In this document: positions 56,206 to 64,000 of the stretch, in pieces
How the letters are laid out: each line of letters begins with the position of its first letter
Position numbering within the stretch: position 1 is the first letter of the stretch
Source of the DNA: Pseudochelatococcus sp047501465
Lineage (GTDB): Bacteria > Pseudomonadota > Alphaproteobacteria > Rhizobiales > Beijerinckiaceae
Assembly: GCF_047501465.1 (NCBI RefSeq)
Contig: NZ_JAZDRL010000001.1
Location: 496,001-560,000, forward strand
Direction of reading: 5' to 3'
Length of the DNA stretch: 64,000 nt
The notes under the pieces: generated by a model
Database searches by the model: none
What the model was told of the DNA's origin: nothing
What the model saw: the letters and a program-made list of their open reading frames with translations, nothing else
Made by a program: the position numbers and the translations under genes

Positions 56206-57126
56206 TTACGCCGGGTGGCTTTCAGCGACATGCTCTTCATCAGCTTGTACTGGCGGTAGCGTTGCAGGCTTGGGCTGACGTGTCAGGAACCGGCAAATAC
56301 GCGCAACGGTAGCCTTCATCTCATGACGATGCACGACCATGTCAACCATGCCGTGATCGTAGAGATATTCAGCCCGCTGGAAGCCTTCTGGCAGTTTTTC
56401 GCGGATCGTCTGTTCAATAACGCGCGGCCCTGCGAAGCCGATCAGTGCGCCGGGTTCTGCAATCTGCACATCACCAAGCATAGCATAAGAAGCCGTAACG
56501 CCGCCCGTCGTTGGGTTTGTAAGAACGACGATGTAAGGCAGCTTTGCTTCACGCAGACGATCAATCAGGATTGTGGTGCGCGGCATTTGCATCAGCGATA
56601 GAATGCCTTCCTGCATGCGCGCGCCACCCGATGCCGTGAAAATCACGAAAGGCGTGTTGCGTGCAATTGCCGTCTCAGCACCCTTAATGAATGCCTCGCC
56701 TGCTGCCATACCGAGCGAGCCGCCGATAAAGTTGATATCCTGCACGGCAATCGTGATCGGCGTTCCCTCAACAGTGCCAACGCCTACCTTGATCGCATCC
56801 TGCAGATTGGTCTTGGAGCGTGCATCGCGCATGCGATCTGTATAACGCTTTTCATCGCGAAATTTCAGTGGATCGACAGATGCCTCAGGCAGTGGCACAT
56901 CTTCCCACACGCCATCATCGAACGTGATCTTAAGCCGCTGCACTGCACCAAGGCGCATGTGATAGTTCGAGCCCGGAATAACATTCTGGTTGGCCTCGAC
57001 ATCCCTATGGAACACCATTTGCCCTGTTTCGGGGCATTTGATCCATAGGTTCTCAGGCACTTCGCGCCGGAACAGCGTTTTAATTTTTGGCCGAACGACG
57101 TCGGAAATCCAGTTCATCGAACACAC
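56206..57126 (-). CDS. accD: Acetyl-CoA carboxylase carboxyltransferase subunit beta
   Basis: A 306-residue protein: MCSMNWISDVVRPKIKTLFR, FTASGGARMQEGILSLMQMP, NPTTGGVTASYAMLGDVQIA and LIGFAGPRVIEQTIREKLPE are family hallmarks. The N-terminal zinc ribbon of E. coli AccD (four Cys) is absent: this region reads NLWIKCPETGQMVFHRDVEA with one Cys, a feature I recall in alphaproteobacterial AccD. It carries out the carboxyl transfer to make malonyl-CoA. Sits between trpA and folC. Confidence 0.95.
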   Translation of the reverse strand: MCSMNWISDVVRPKIKTLFRREVPENLWIKCPETGQMVFHRDVEANQNVIPGSNYHMRLGAVQRLKITFDDGVWEDVPLPEASVDPLKFRDEKRYTDRMRDARSKTNLQDAIKVGVGTVEGTPITIAVQDINFIGGSLGMAAGEAFIKGAETAIARNTPFVIFTASGGARMQEGILSLMQMPRTTILIDRLREAKLPYIVVLTNPTTGGVTASYAMLGDVQIAEPGALIGFAGPRVIEQTIREKLPEGFQRAEYLYDHGMVDMVVHRHEMKATVARICRFLTRQPKPATLPPVQADEEHVAESHPA

Positions 57127-57167
57127 TCTCTCAAGAACAATCAGGCAGTGCTAACGCATAACCCCGT

Positions 57168-58001
57168 TCATGTACCTTTTTTAGCGACAGACCTTATGCC
57201 GTCTGCCAGTTCCTTAACCAGTGCCGCAATGGCGGGCACCGTTTGTTTGGTAGCCTGCCCATCAGCATCCAGCGATTGACGCAATGTCTCAACAATCGCC
57301 GAGCCCACTACTACACCATCGGCGCCCCGCGCAATGGCCGCCGCATGTTCGCCTGTACGAACACCAAATCCAACCACCACTGGTAAATCAGTGTGGCGCT
57401 TGATGCGCGCAACAGATCCTGCAACCGCATCAAAATCAGGTACCGCCGTACCCGTCACCCCGGTAATGGAGACGTAATAGACGAAACCGCTCGTGTTGGC
57501 GAGTACCGTTGGTAATCGCTTATCATCTGTGGTTGGTGTCGCAAGGCGAATAAATGCCAATCCCGCTTTAAGCGAAGGCAGGCATAGCTCCGAATCTTCT
57601 TCGGGTGGCAAATCAACGACAATAAAACCATCAACACCTGCTGCTTTAGCATCAACCAGAAACCGGTCAACGCCATAGATATAGATTGGGTTATAATACC
57701 CCATCAAAATAACAGGTGTATCAGCATTATCCTTTCGGAAGGCGCGTACTAGTTCCAGCGTCCGCGCCAGAGTTTGCCCGCTCTTCAGTGCGCGCTGTGC
57801 TGCCAGCTGAATCGCGGGGCCATCGGCCATTGGATCTGTAAAAGGCATGCCGATTTCGATAATATCAGCACCTGCCTCAGGCAAAGCCTTAAGGGCTGCA
57901 AGTGAGGTATTGAAGTCTGGATCACCCGCGGTAATAAAGGTGACGAGCGCAGCGCGCCCTTCCTGACGAAGCACTGAAAAGCGGTGATCAATACGGCTCA
58001 T
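57168..58001 (-). CDS. trpA: Tryptophan synthase alpha subunit
   Basis: A 277-residue TIM-barrel protein: GDPDFNTSLAALKALPEAGA, DIIEIGMPFTDPMADGPAIQ with the catalytic Glu, VDGFIVVDLPPEEDSELC with catalytic Asp, and VVVGFGVRTGEHAAAIARGA. It cleaves indole-3-glycerol phosphate to indole. Its start overlaps the trpB stop by 4 nt, so translation is coupled. Confidence 0.97.
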   Translation of the reverse strand: MSRIDHRFSVLRQEGRAALVTFITAGDPDFNTSLAALKALPEAGADIIEIGMPFTDPMADGPAIQLAAQRALKSGQTLARTLELVRAFRKDNADTPVILMGYYNPIYIYGVDRFLVDAKAAGVDGFIVVDLPPEEDSELCLPSLKAGLAFIRLATPTTDDKRLPTVLANTSGFVYYVSITGVTGTAVPDFDAVAGSVARIKRHTDLPVVVGFGVRTGEHAAAIARGADGVVVGSAIVETLRQSLDADGQATKQTVPAIAALVKELADGIRSVAKKGT

Positions 58002-59251
58002 GCGCCTGCCTCTTCATCAACCGATGCGGCAAGCCGCTCGGCGACCATATCGATATCCTTATCACCACGCCCGGAAAGGTTGACCACCATTACATGATCA
58101 CGCGGCTTTTGCGCAGCTAAATCAACAGCGCGTGCTAATGCGTGCGACGATTCCAGCGCTGGAATAATACCTTCCAGCAACGACAGCTGCTGAAATGCTG
58201 CAAGTGCTTCATCATCGGTTGCTGATAAGTATGTCACCCGACCAGTTTCATGCAGCCAAGAGTGCTCTGGCCCAATCCCCGGATAATCAAGGCCAGCCGA
58301 AATTGAGTGCGCCTCATCGATCTGACCATCCTCATCCATCAAAAGATAGGTGCGGTTACCATGCAGAACCCCAGATCTACCGCCAGCGATAGATGCTGCA
58401 TGCGCGCCGGAGTTCAGGCCATGTCCGGCCGCCTCGACACCGTAAATCTCAACCGAAGGATCATCGAGGAAAGGGTGGAACAGACCCATGGCATTAGAGC
58501 CACCACCAATACAAGCAACAAGCGAATCGGGTAACCGCCCCTCCTGCACTTGCGATTGCTCACGGACCTCCCGGCCAATCACTGACTGGAAATCGCGCAC
58601 CATCGCTGGATAGGGATGCGGCCCTGCCACTGTGCCTATGCAATAAAACGTATCAGCGACATTCGTTACCCAGTCGCGCAATGCTTCATTCATAGCATCC
58701 TTAAGGGTGCGCGCGCCTGACTGAACGGGGCGCACTTCCGCACCCAGCATTTCCATGCGAAAAACGTTCGGCTTCTGTCGCGCGACATCCACCGCACCCA
58801 TATAAACCACACATTTTAATCCAAAGCGCGCACATAAAGTTGCGGTCGCAACACCATGCTGGCCAGCGCCGGTTTCCGCGATAATCCGGGTTTTCCCCAT
58901 GCGCCGCGCCAGCAGAATCTGGCCCAGTACGTTATTGACCTTGTGCGATCCAGTGTGGTTCAGCTCTTCACGCTTGAGATAAATTTTGGCACCCTGCCCC
59001 GCAGGTGCATTAGCGCGCACGGCTTCCGTCAGCCGTTCAGCATAATAAAGCGGGCTTGGCCGACCGATGTAATGTGTTTGATGTGCTGAAATCTCGGCAG
59101 CAAAGGCCGGGTCTGCCTTGGCTAGCTCATAGGCCTCTTCAAGTGACAGGATCAGCGGCATCAGTGTTTCGGCTACGAAGCGGCCGCCGAAGATACCAAA
59201 ATGGCCGTGTTCGTCAGGCCCCGATGTATAGGAATTCGGCTTATTGCTCAC
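57998..59251 (-). CDS. trpB: Tryptophan synthase beta subunit
   Basis: A 417-residue PLP enzyme from GTG 59251 (MSNKPNSYTSGPDEHGHFGI); the frame extends to 59287 but that part is not conserved. PLP Lys lies in KREELNHTGSHKVNNVLGQI, phosphate site in ACIGGGSNAMGLFHPF, and AETGAGQHGVATATLCARFG is conserved. It condenses indole with serine. It is followed by trpA with a 4-nt overlap and preceded by trpF by 51 nt. Confidence 0.96.
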   Translation of the reverse strand: MSNKPNSYTSGPDEHGHFGIFGGRFVAETLMPLILSLEEAYELAKADPAFAAEISAHQTHYIGRPSPLYYAERLTEAVRANAPAGQGAKIYLKREELNHTGSHKVNNVLGQILLARRMGKTRIIAETGAGQHGVATATLCARFGLKCVVYMGAVDVARQKPNVFRMEMLGAEVRPVQSGARTLKDAMNEALRDWVTNVADTFYCIGTVAGPHPYPAMVRDFQSVIGREVREQSQVQEGRLPDSLVACIGGGSNAMGLFHPFLDDPSVEIYGVEAAGHGLNSGAHAASIAGGRSGVLHGNRTYLLMDEDGQIDEAHSISAGLDYPGIGPEHSWLHETGRVTYLSATDDEALAAFQQLSLLEGIIPALESSHALARAVDLAAQKPRDHVMVVNLSGRGDKDIDMVAERLAASVDEEAGA

Positions 59252-59302
59252 GCTGTCACATCCTCGGAAGATTTTCGGCGGGTTCAAATACCGGACATAC
59301 TG

Positions 59303-60034
59303 TTATTGCCGGTTCATGTCCAATGCTTCCCGCGCTGCGCGCACGAATGCGTGGATGCGTTCAGCGTCCTTGACACCAGGTGCCGATTCAACCCCCGATG
59401 AAACATCAACCCCGTCAGGGCGCACCAGCCGGATTGCCTCACCAATGTTCTGCGCATTCAGCCCGCCTGAAAGCATGAAGGGCAATCCAAAACGTTTTTC
59501 CGCAATCAGCTGATGATCAAAGGGAATTCCGTTTCCCCCCGGAAGCAGCGCTCCTGCGTGTGGTTTGGCATCAAGGAGAAGGCGATCTGCCACGATTTTG
59601 TAACGTATCGCTTCTTCGATATCAGCACTATCGCGAATGCCGATAGCTTTCATAACAGCAACATCATATTGCCCACGCACAAACGCAACGTGCGCTGGCG
59701 TTTCATGACCGTGCATCTGCATCCAGTCCGGTGATATGCTGTTAAAGATTGCTTTTAATTCAACCTCGGTAGCATCAACAGATAAAGCAACGATTTCGAC
59801 TTTTGGAGCGATACGGCGGGCAAATGCAACCAGCTCAGCCGCTTGATGGTAGCCAACATGACGCGGACTTTTGGAAAAGAAAACAAAGCCCAGCATATCA
59901 GCGCCAGCAGTAACCGCCGCTTCTACGGCTTGCATCGTATTCAAGCCGCATATCTTTATAGGAAATGATTTAGCGTTTGGCTTTTTAGCACTTAAAGCGT
60001 TTACAGCATGAGGCTTGTGGGGATCAATAGGCAT
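59303..60034 (-). CDS. trpF: Phosphoribosylanthranilate isomerase
   Basis: A 243-residue protein from ATG 60034 (MPIDPHKPHAVNALSAKKPN). The TIM barrel starts KICGLNTMQAVEAAVTAGAD with catalytic Cys, with GFVFFSKSPRHVGYHQAAEL, and VDVSSGVESAPGVKDAERIH with the catalytic Asp and C-terminal phosphate site. The N-terminus is ~25 residues longer than usual. Its start lies inside the 3' end of lapA (11-nt overlap), so coupling is likely. Confidence 0.92.
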   Translation of the reverse strand: MPIDPHKPHAVNALSAKKPNAKSFPIKICGLNTMQAVEAAVTAGADMLGFVFFSKSPRHVGYHQAAELVAFARRIAPKVEIVALSVDATEVELKAIFNSISPDWMQMHGHETPAHVAFVRGQYDVAVMKAIGIRDSADIEEAIRYKIVADRLLLDAKPHAGALLPGGNGIPFDHQLIAEKRFGLPFMLSGGLNAQNIGEAIRLVRPDGVDVSSGVESAPGVKDAERIHAFVRAAREALDMNRQ

Positions 60035-60386
60035 TTGTGCGCACGGGCAGAAGAGCGCCGTTACCTGCAGATCCGTGCGTAGCATAGCTCGCAGCCGAAC
60101 GTTGGCGCGCTTGATCGACTTGAAGTCGTTCAAGCTCATGCGTTTGCCGCCGAAGAGCGCGACGATAACGCCCTTGCGACCACCATACAACAAAGCCACC
60201 AAGCAAAACGCCAAGCGCAACCGCCCCCAGGATAATCACGAATAAAGGGGAGGATATCGCAATTAAAGGTGCAGAGCCGGAAAACGGATCAAGCGACATC
60301 ACCACCGGCGACCGATTGGCAACCGATAGTAAAATGATCACTAATGCCAAAGGCATTATAACCAAGGCCTTGATCAACGTTTTCAC
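60024..60386 (-). CDS. lapA: LapA-domain (DUF1049) membrane protein
   Basis: A 120-residue protein from GTG 60386 (MKTLIKALVIMPLALVIILL) with two transmembrane helices (LVIILLSVANRSPVVMSLDP and LFVIILGAVALGVLLGGFVV) and a cytoplasmic helix. This is the LapA/YciS-like family that helps control lipopolysaccharide level in enteric bacteria; the role in Hyphomicrobiales is inferred. It lies between ihfB and trpF in the conserved order. Confidence 0.88.
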   Translation of the reverse strand: MKTLIKALVIMPLALVIILLSVANRSPVVMSLDPFSGSAPLIAISSPLFVIILGAVALGVLLGGFVVWWSQGRYRRALRRQTHELERLQVDQARQRSAASYATHGSAGNGALLPVRTNAY

Positions 60387-60399
60387 CTTGTACGCCCTA

Positions 60400-60747
60400 T
60401 CACTTCTTGGCTGTACGCCGCCCAGATTTTGGTGCCTCATCGCCATCATCATCATCGAGTGCATCGCGGCCATCGTTCAGGCGCATGCGCATCTCTTTAC
60501 CGGTCTTGAAGACCGGAATCATCTTGGCATCGACATCAACCGTTTCACCCGTGCGGGGATTGCGGCCTACACGTGCATCTCGCTTCTTTACTGAAAACGC
60601 ACCAAAGCCGCGCAACTCCACGCGGTCGCCACGCGTCAGTGCACGCGTTATCTCTTCCAGAATGGCATTGACGATGTTCTCAACGTCACGCTGGTAGAGA
60701 TGGGGATTTTGCTCCGCAATCCGCAGAACCAGTTCGGATTTGATCAT
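60400..60747 (-). CDS. ihfB: Integration host factor subunit beta
   Basis: A 115-residue DNA-bending protein from ATG 60747 (MIKSELVLRIAEQNPHLYQR). HU/IHF signature GFGAFSVKKRDARVGRNPRT and the beta-arm with its intercalating Pro are present (RNPRTGETV). A basic/acidic tail (DDDDGDEAPKSGRRTAKK) is added at the C-terminus, longer than in E. coli. It forms a dimer with IhfA. Confidence 0.96.
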   Translation of the reverse strand: MIKSELVLRIAEQNPHLYQRDVENIVNAILEEITRALTRGDRVELRGFGAFSVKKRDARVGRNPRTGETVDVDAKMIPVFKTGKEMRMRLNDGRDALDDDDGDEAPKSGRRTAKK

Positions 60748-60803
60748 TAATCCCACTCTTCTTGGTTTAAATGGTCAACGCAGGATATATCTTTGAAAAG
60801 AGG

Positions 60804-61772
60804 CTATTTTTCGACGTGAGGTTGCCAGAGAGCGAGCAAGCCGTCAAGATGTTGTGTGCCAAGACCGACATTCAAGCGGCCAAAAAATGTAGCTAGCTCC
60901 TCAAAACCTGCCACATCAGCCATCCATGCAGCTCCGCTCAAGAAGTTAAACGCTTGATCTCGCGACCGACGTTTCCACTCACGAACTGGCAAGCCGGTTG
61001 CAATGCCACGTTCCGATGTCAGCCAGGTCATTGCTTCGCGCTCGCCGCCCAACTGGTCAACAAGCTTCAGCTCAACGCCTTGCCGCCCTGTGAATACACG
61101 CCCATCAGCAACGCGGGCAAGACTTGCATCATCATAGCCGCGGCGTTCACGCACAAGGCGCTTGAACCAGTCAAAGCTGTCTTTCACCAGACTTTCAAGC
61201 GCAGCACGTGCTTCCGGCGAGGTTGGCGAAAAACCATTCGGAGCCGCCTTCAAAGGGCTCGATTTAACTTCTTCAACACTCACCCCAACAGTGCCTAGAA
61301 GGCCACTGATATTCGGGTACTGAAATAGTACACCGATCGAGCCAACCAGCGATGTCTCGCGCGCTATAATCCGATCTGCGCCGAGTGCCGCAATATACCC
61401 GCCTGAGGCCGCTAGCGTATCAACTACAGCCACTACAGGCTTTGCATCGGACAATCGACGGAGTGCATCAAACAGCGCTTCCGATCCAGCCGTTGTGCCG
61501 CCAGGGCTATCAATGCGCACCACAACAGCTTGCACCGAATTATTGCGGCGAACGTCATTGATGAGGTCAATAGTGCGCTGATCACCGGTAATCAGGCCAT
61601 CAAGAACCACTCTCGCCACATGAGGGCGAGATGTTGGCACTTTGCCATTAGTGACCATCAACCCGCCAATGATCAGCAGGGAGAAAGCCGCTATAAAAGC
61701 GAGAACGCGCCAGAAGCTCAAGCGCCCACGCAAACGACGTCGATCAGCAATAAGGTCTGCTTCGTAGCTCAT
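60804..61772 (-). CDS. sppA: Signal peptide peptidase SppA (short form)
   Basis: A 322-residue protein from ATG 61772 (MSYEADLIADRRRLRGRLSF), with GGGATAAAG upstream; the frame extends to 62027 but that part is poor. One N-terminal TM (WRVLAFIAAFSLLIIGGLMV), then the S49 peptidase: VVRIDSPGGTTAGSEALFDA, SGGYIAALGADRIIARETSL (catalytic Ser in LAASGGYIA) and SIGVLFQYP. It degrades signal peptides left in the inner membrane. Same direction as ihfB and rpsA. Confidence 0.93.
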   Translation of the reverse strand: MSYEADLIADRRRLRGRLSFWRVLAFIAAFSLLIIGGLMVTNGKVPTSRPHVARVVLDGLITGDQRTIDLINDVRRNNSVQAVVVRIDSPGGTTAGSEALFDALRRLSDAKPVVAVVDTLAASGGYIAALGADRIIARETSLVGSIGVLFQYPNISGLLGTVGVSVEEVKSSPLKAAPNGFSPTSPEARAALESLVKDSFDWFKRLVRERRGYDDASLARVADGRVFTGRQGVELKLVDQLGGEREAMTWLTSERGIATGLPVREWKRRSRDQAFNFLSGAAWMADVAGFEELATFFGRLNVGLGTQHLDGLLALWQPHVEK

Positions 61773-61938
61773 CTTTATCCCGGAATAAACAGGCCGATCA
61801 TTTCGACCCCGCATTCTGATGCAGACTAGAGCATATCGTGCACGAATGGAAACCTTATTTTTGATAAGTGATTGATATGACCAGTCTTCACATCGTCTGT
61901 ATCTGCTGGGTAAAAACCACTTATCTGATTGCCTAAAC

Positions 61939-61976
61939 AATAACGGCCCACGCAGATCACCGCGTAGGCCGTTATT
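61939..61976 (-). terminator. Probable terminator after rpsA
   Basis: Long hairpin: AATAACGGCCCACGC pairs with GCGTAGGCCGTTATT with one mismatch, loop of 8 nt. On the minus strand the stem is followed by a T-rich stretch (TTATTGTTTAGG). It lies 92 nt after the rpsA stop and before sppA, so it probably separates rpsA from sppA-ihfB transcription. Confidence 0.75.
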
Positions 61977-62067
61977 CAAGCTCATAAAAGGCACATCTGA
62001 ATGATGTCGCTTGGATTCGGCCTCCATTGATTAAGACAACAGAGGCCAATTTTCCTTAGCGTAAGCC

Positions 62068-63771
62068 TTACTTTTTCTCAGTTGCCTTCTTGAGGGCAGC
62101 GCCGAGAATGTCGCCAAGCGAAGCGCCCGAGTCAGCTGAACCGAACTGAGCAATTGCTTCCTTCTCTTCTGCCTTCTCAAGCGCCTTGATCGACAGCTGG
62201 ATGCGGCGTGCCTTACGGTCGAACTGAACCACGCGGGCATCAACCTTCTCGCCGGGCGAGAAGCGCTCTGGACGCTGCTCGTTACGGTCACCAGCAAGTT
62301 CAGCGCGACGGATGAAGGACGTCATGTCGGTGTCAACAATCTTCACTTCGATACCGGAATCCTTAACTTCCAGCACTTCGGTGGTGACGGTTGAGCCCTT
62401 CTTGAGGTCGGAAGCGTCTGCGAAGGGGTCGCCTTCAAGCTGCTTGATACCAAGCGAGATGCGTTCCTTCTCGACATCAACGTCGAGAACAACAGCGCGC
62501 ACGGTGTCGCCCTTCTTGAACTCTTCGATGACCTGCTCGCCTGGACGGTTCCAGTCGAGGTCGGTGAGGTGCACCATGCCATCGACATCGCCATCAAGGC
62601 CGATGAACAGACCGAATTCGGTCTTGTTCTTAACTTCGCCCTCAACCTCGGTGCCGATTGGGTTCTTCTCAGAGAAGCTTTCCCATGGGTTCTGCAGGGT
62701 CTGCTTGAGACCGAGCGAGATGCGGCGCTTGACTGGATCAACCTCAAGGATCTGCACTTCCACTTCCTGCGAGGTGGAAACGATCTTGCCAGGGTGCACG
62801 TTCTTCTTGGTCCACGACATTTCAGAAACGTGGATCAGACCTTCGATGCCTGGCTCCAGCTCAACAAACGCACCGTAATCGGTGATGTTCGTGACGCGAC
62901 CGGAGAAGCGGCTTTCGACAGGGTAACGCTCAGCGATGCCTTCCCATGGGTCAGCAAGCAGCTGCTTGATACCAAGCGAGATGCGGTGTGTTTCGTGGTT
63001 GATCTTGACGATCTTGACCTTGACCGGCTGACCAATAGTGACCACGTCGGTTGGGTGGTTAACGCGGCGCCATGCCATGTCGGTGACGTGCAGCAAGCCA
63101 TCGATGCCGCCCAGATCAACGAACGCACCATATTCGGTGATGTTCTTGACCACGCCCTCGATTACCTGACCTTCTTCAAGGTTGGCAACGAGTTCTGAAC
63201 GAGCCTCTGCGCGGGTCTCTTCAAGAACCGTACGACGCGAAACGACGATGTTGCCACGACGGCGATCCATCTTCAGAATCTGGAACGGCTGTGGGACGTT
63301 CAGCAGTGGCGTTACATCACGCACAGGGCGGATATCAACCTGCGAACGCGGAAGGAACGCGACAGCACCGTCGAGATCGACCGTGTAACCGCCCTTGACC
63401 TGATTGAAGATCACGCCATTGACCTTCTCGCCGCTTTCAAACGCTCTTTCGAGCTTGACCCAGCTTTCTTCACGACGAGCCTTGTCGCGCGAGATAACAG
63501 CTTCACCGAGTGCGTTCTCGACGCGCTCCAGGTAAACCTCAACCTCATCACCCACGTTCAGGGACGCCTCACGGCCAGGACCAACGAATTCCTTCAACGG
63601 AATGCGGCCTTCGGTCTTCAGACCGATATCGATGACAGCAACGTCTTTCTCAATCGCAACGACAAGACCTCTGATGACGGACCCTTCCTGGGACTCGTGA
63701 CCACCAAAGGACTCTTCAAGCATAGCCGCGAAATCGTCGCGTGAAGGTGAATGATTAACGGATAGAGACAT
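62068..63771 (-). CDS. rpsA: 30S ribosomal protein S1
   Basis: A 567-residue protein with six S1 (OB-fold) domains in tandem, visible as repeated phrases: GRIPLKEFVGPGREASLNVG, EYGAFVDLGGIDGLLHVTDM, DYGAFVELEPGIEGLIHVSE, EFGLFIGLDGDVDGMVHLTD. It binds mRNA at the ribosome and starts translation of structured messages. AGGAG precedes the ATG at 63771 by 5-6 nt. Full length and close to the family's usual size. Confidence 0.98.
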   Translation of the reverse strand: MSLSVNHSPSRDDFAAMLEESFGGHESQEGSVIRGLVVAIEKDVAVIDIGLKTEGRIPLKEFVGPGREASLNVGDEVEVYLERVENALGEAVISRDKARREESWVKLERAFESGEKVNGVIFNQVKGGYTVDLDGAVAFLPRSQVDIRPVRDVTPLLNVPQPFQILKMDRRRGNIVVSRRTVLEETRAEARSELVANLEEGQVIEGVVKNITEYGAFVDLGGIDGLLHVTDMAWRRVNHPTDVVTIGQPVKVKIVKINHETHRISLGIKQLLADPWEGIAERYPVESRFSGRVTNITDYGAFVELEPGIEGLIHVSEMSWTKKNVHPGKIVSTSQEVEVQILEVDPVKRRISLGLKQTLQNPWESFSEKNPIGTEVEGEVKNKTEFGLFIGLDGDVDGMVHLTDLDWNRPGEQVIEEFKKGDTVRAVVLDVDVEKERISLGIKQLEGDPFADASDLKKGSTVTTEVLEVKDSGIEVKIVDTDMTSFIRRAELAGDRNEQRPERFSPGEKVDARVVQFDRKARRIQLSIKALEKAEEKEAIAQFGSADSGASLGDILGAALKKATEKK

Positions 63772-63774
63772 GAA

Positions 63775-63960
63775 AACTCCTGACCAGCGACACCGACGGC
63801 TCGAAAAACGGGCCGTCCCCTACCTGTCGGCGTCGTACGGTCTGGCAAACCGTACGATCTTCCACTGCAAGCAGTGGGTCGGCGCCTCTTGGCCGACAGC
63901 AAGGAACGATTCCGGTAGCATGCTGGAGAACCGATATTCTGCGATTGGCTATACAGCCTT
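63775..63960 (-). promoter_or_regulatory. Structured leader of rpsA with three hairpins
   Basis: Upstream of rpsA on the minus strand are, in order toward the gene: CCACTG-CAAG-CAGTGG (63862-63877), CGTACGGT-N7-ACCGTACG (63834-63856) and GACGGC-N11-GCCGTC (63795-63817, with a T-run in its loop). Ribosomal protein S1 represses its own translation in E. coli through its leader; a similar role here is inferred. The rest to the window end (63961-64000) shows nothing else. Confidence 0.55.
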
Positions 63961-64000
63961 CGCGGAAACACCAAAAGGGCACGATCAACGCACCCTCGTC

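Overview
The window looks like chromosome of an alphaproteobacterium of the Hyphomicrobiales, probably a Brucellaceae relative. The right-hand ~18 kb carries the gene order typical of that order (rpsA, sppA, ihfB, lapA, trpF, trpB, trpA, accD, folC), an Irr-type Fur regulator and a YcjX/TIGR01620 pair. Base composition is a mosaic by eye: moderate GC in the core (about 45.8-64 kb), clearly GC-rich at about 9-25.6 kb, and AT-rich at about 6.3-8.0 kb and 26-38 kb. The genus is an inference; a Pseudochrobactrum-like bacterium would fit.

1-11.2 kb is a mobile-DNA graveyard. It holds a large serine recombinase cut by the window edge, a ParB-like gene, a DUF1778 antitoxin-like gene, a second serine recombinase broken by an amber codon and two frameshifts, a HigA-like remnant with its own amber codon, and a DUF6429 gene. 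Next come two inverted, internally deleted copies of one IS3-family element on either side of an AT-rich MFS transporter. These are followed by an interrupted aldo/keto reductase, the tail of an MbfA-like membrane protein and a frameshifted DDE transposase that abuts another MFS gene.

11.2-25.3 kb is a GC-rich metabolic block. A LysR gene diverges from a small ORF, a FUSC-type exporter, a succinate-semialdehyde-type aldehyde dehydrogenase, a diacetyl/acetoin reductase, a small DUF1413-like protein, a PoxB-type pyruvate dehydrogenase and a HAD phosphatase. A 19-bp element (18/19 identical) lies upstream of both the MFS gene and the LysR/exporter pair and is a likely common LysR operator. A second LysR gene diverges from an SDR, an MFS transporter, a deleted glucose dehydrogenase, another SDR and an FMN reductase.

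25.3-38.2 kb is an AT-rich accessory zone. It has a half tRNA-Gly at 26.47 kb, inverted relative to the intact tRNA-Gly(CCC) at 35.27 kb. It also has a protein with eight 34-residue helical repeats whose register resembles TALE repeats, two decayed IS407-like elements, a secreted LprI/peptidoglycan-binding-type protein split by one missing G, and a PIN-domain protein. A Glu/Leu/Phe/Val-type dehydrogenase and 1.1 kb of decayed sequence lead to a 2,408-residue autotransporter (38.2-45.4 kb) with two arrays of 150-bp repeats.

45.8-64 kb is core genome: DsbB, a YqaA/DedA protein, a TetR regulator, ETF-ubiquinone oxidoreductase, Irr, nicotinamidase, a SixA-like phosphatase, YcjX and TIGR01620, then on the minus strand folC, accD, trpA, trpB, trpF, lapA, ihfB, sppA and rpsA with a structured leader.
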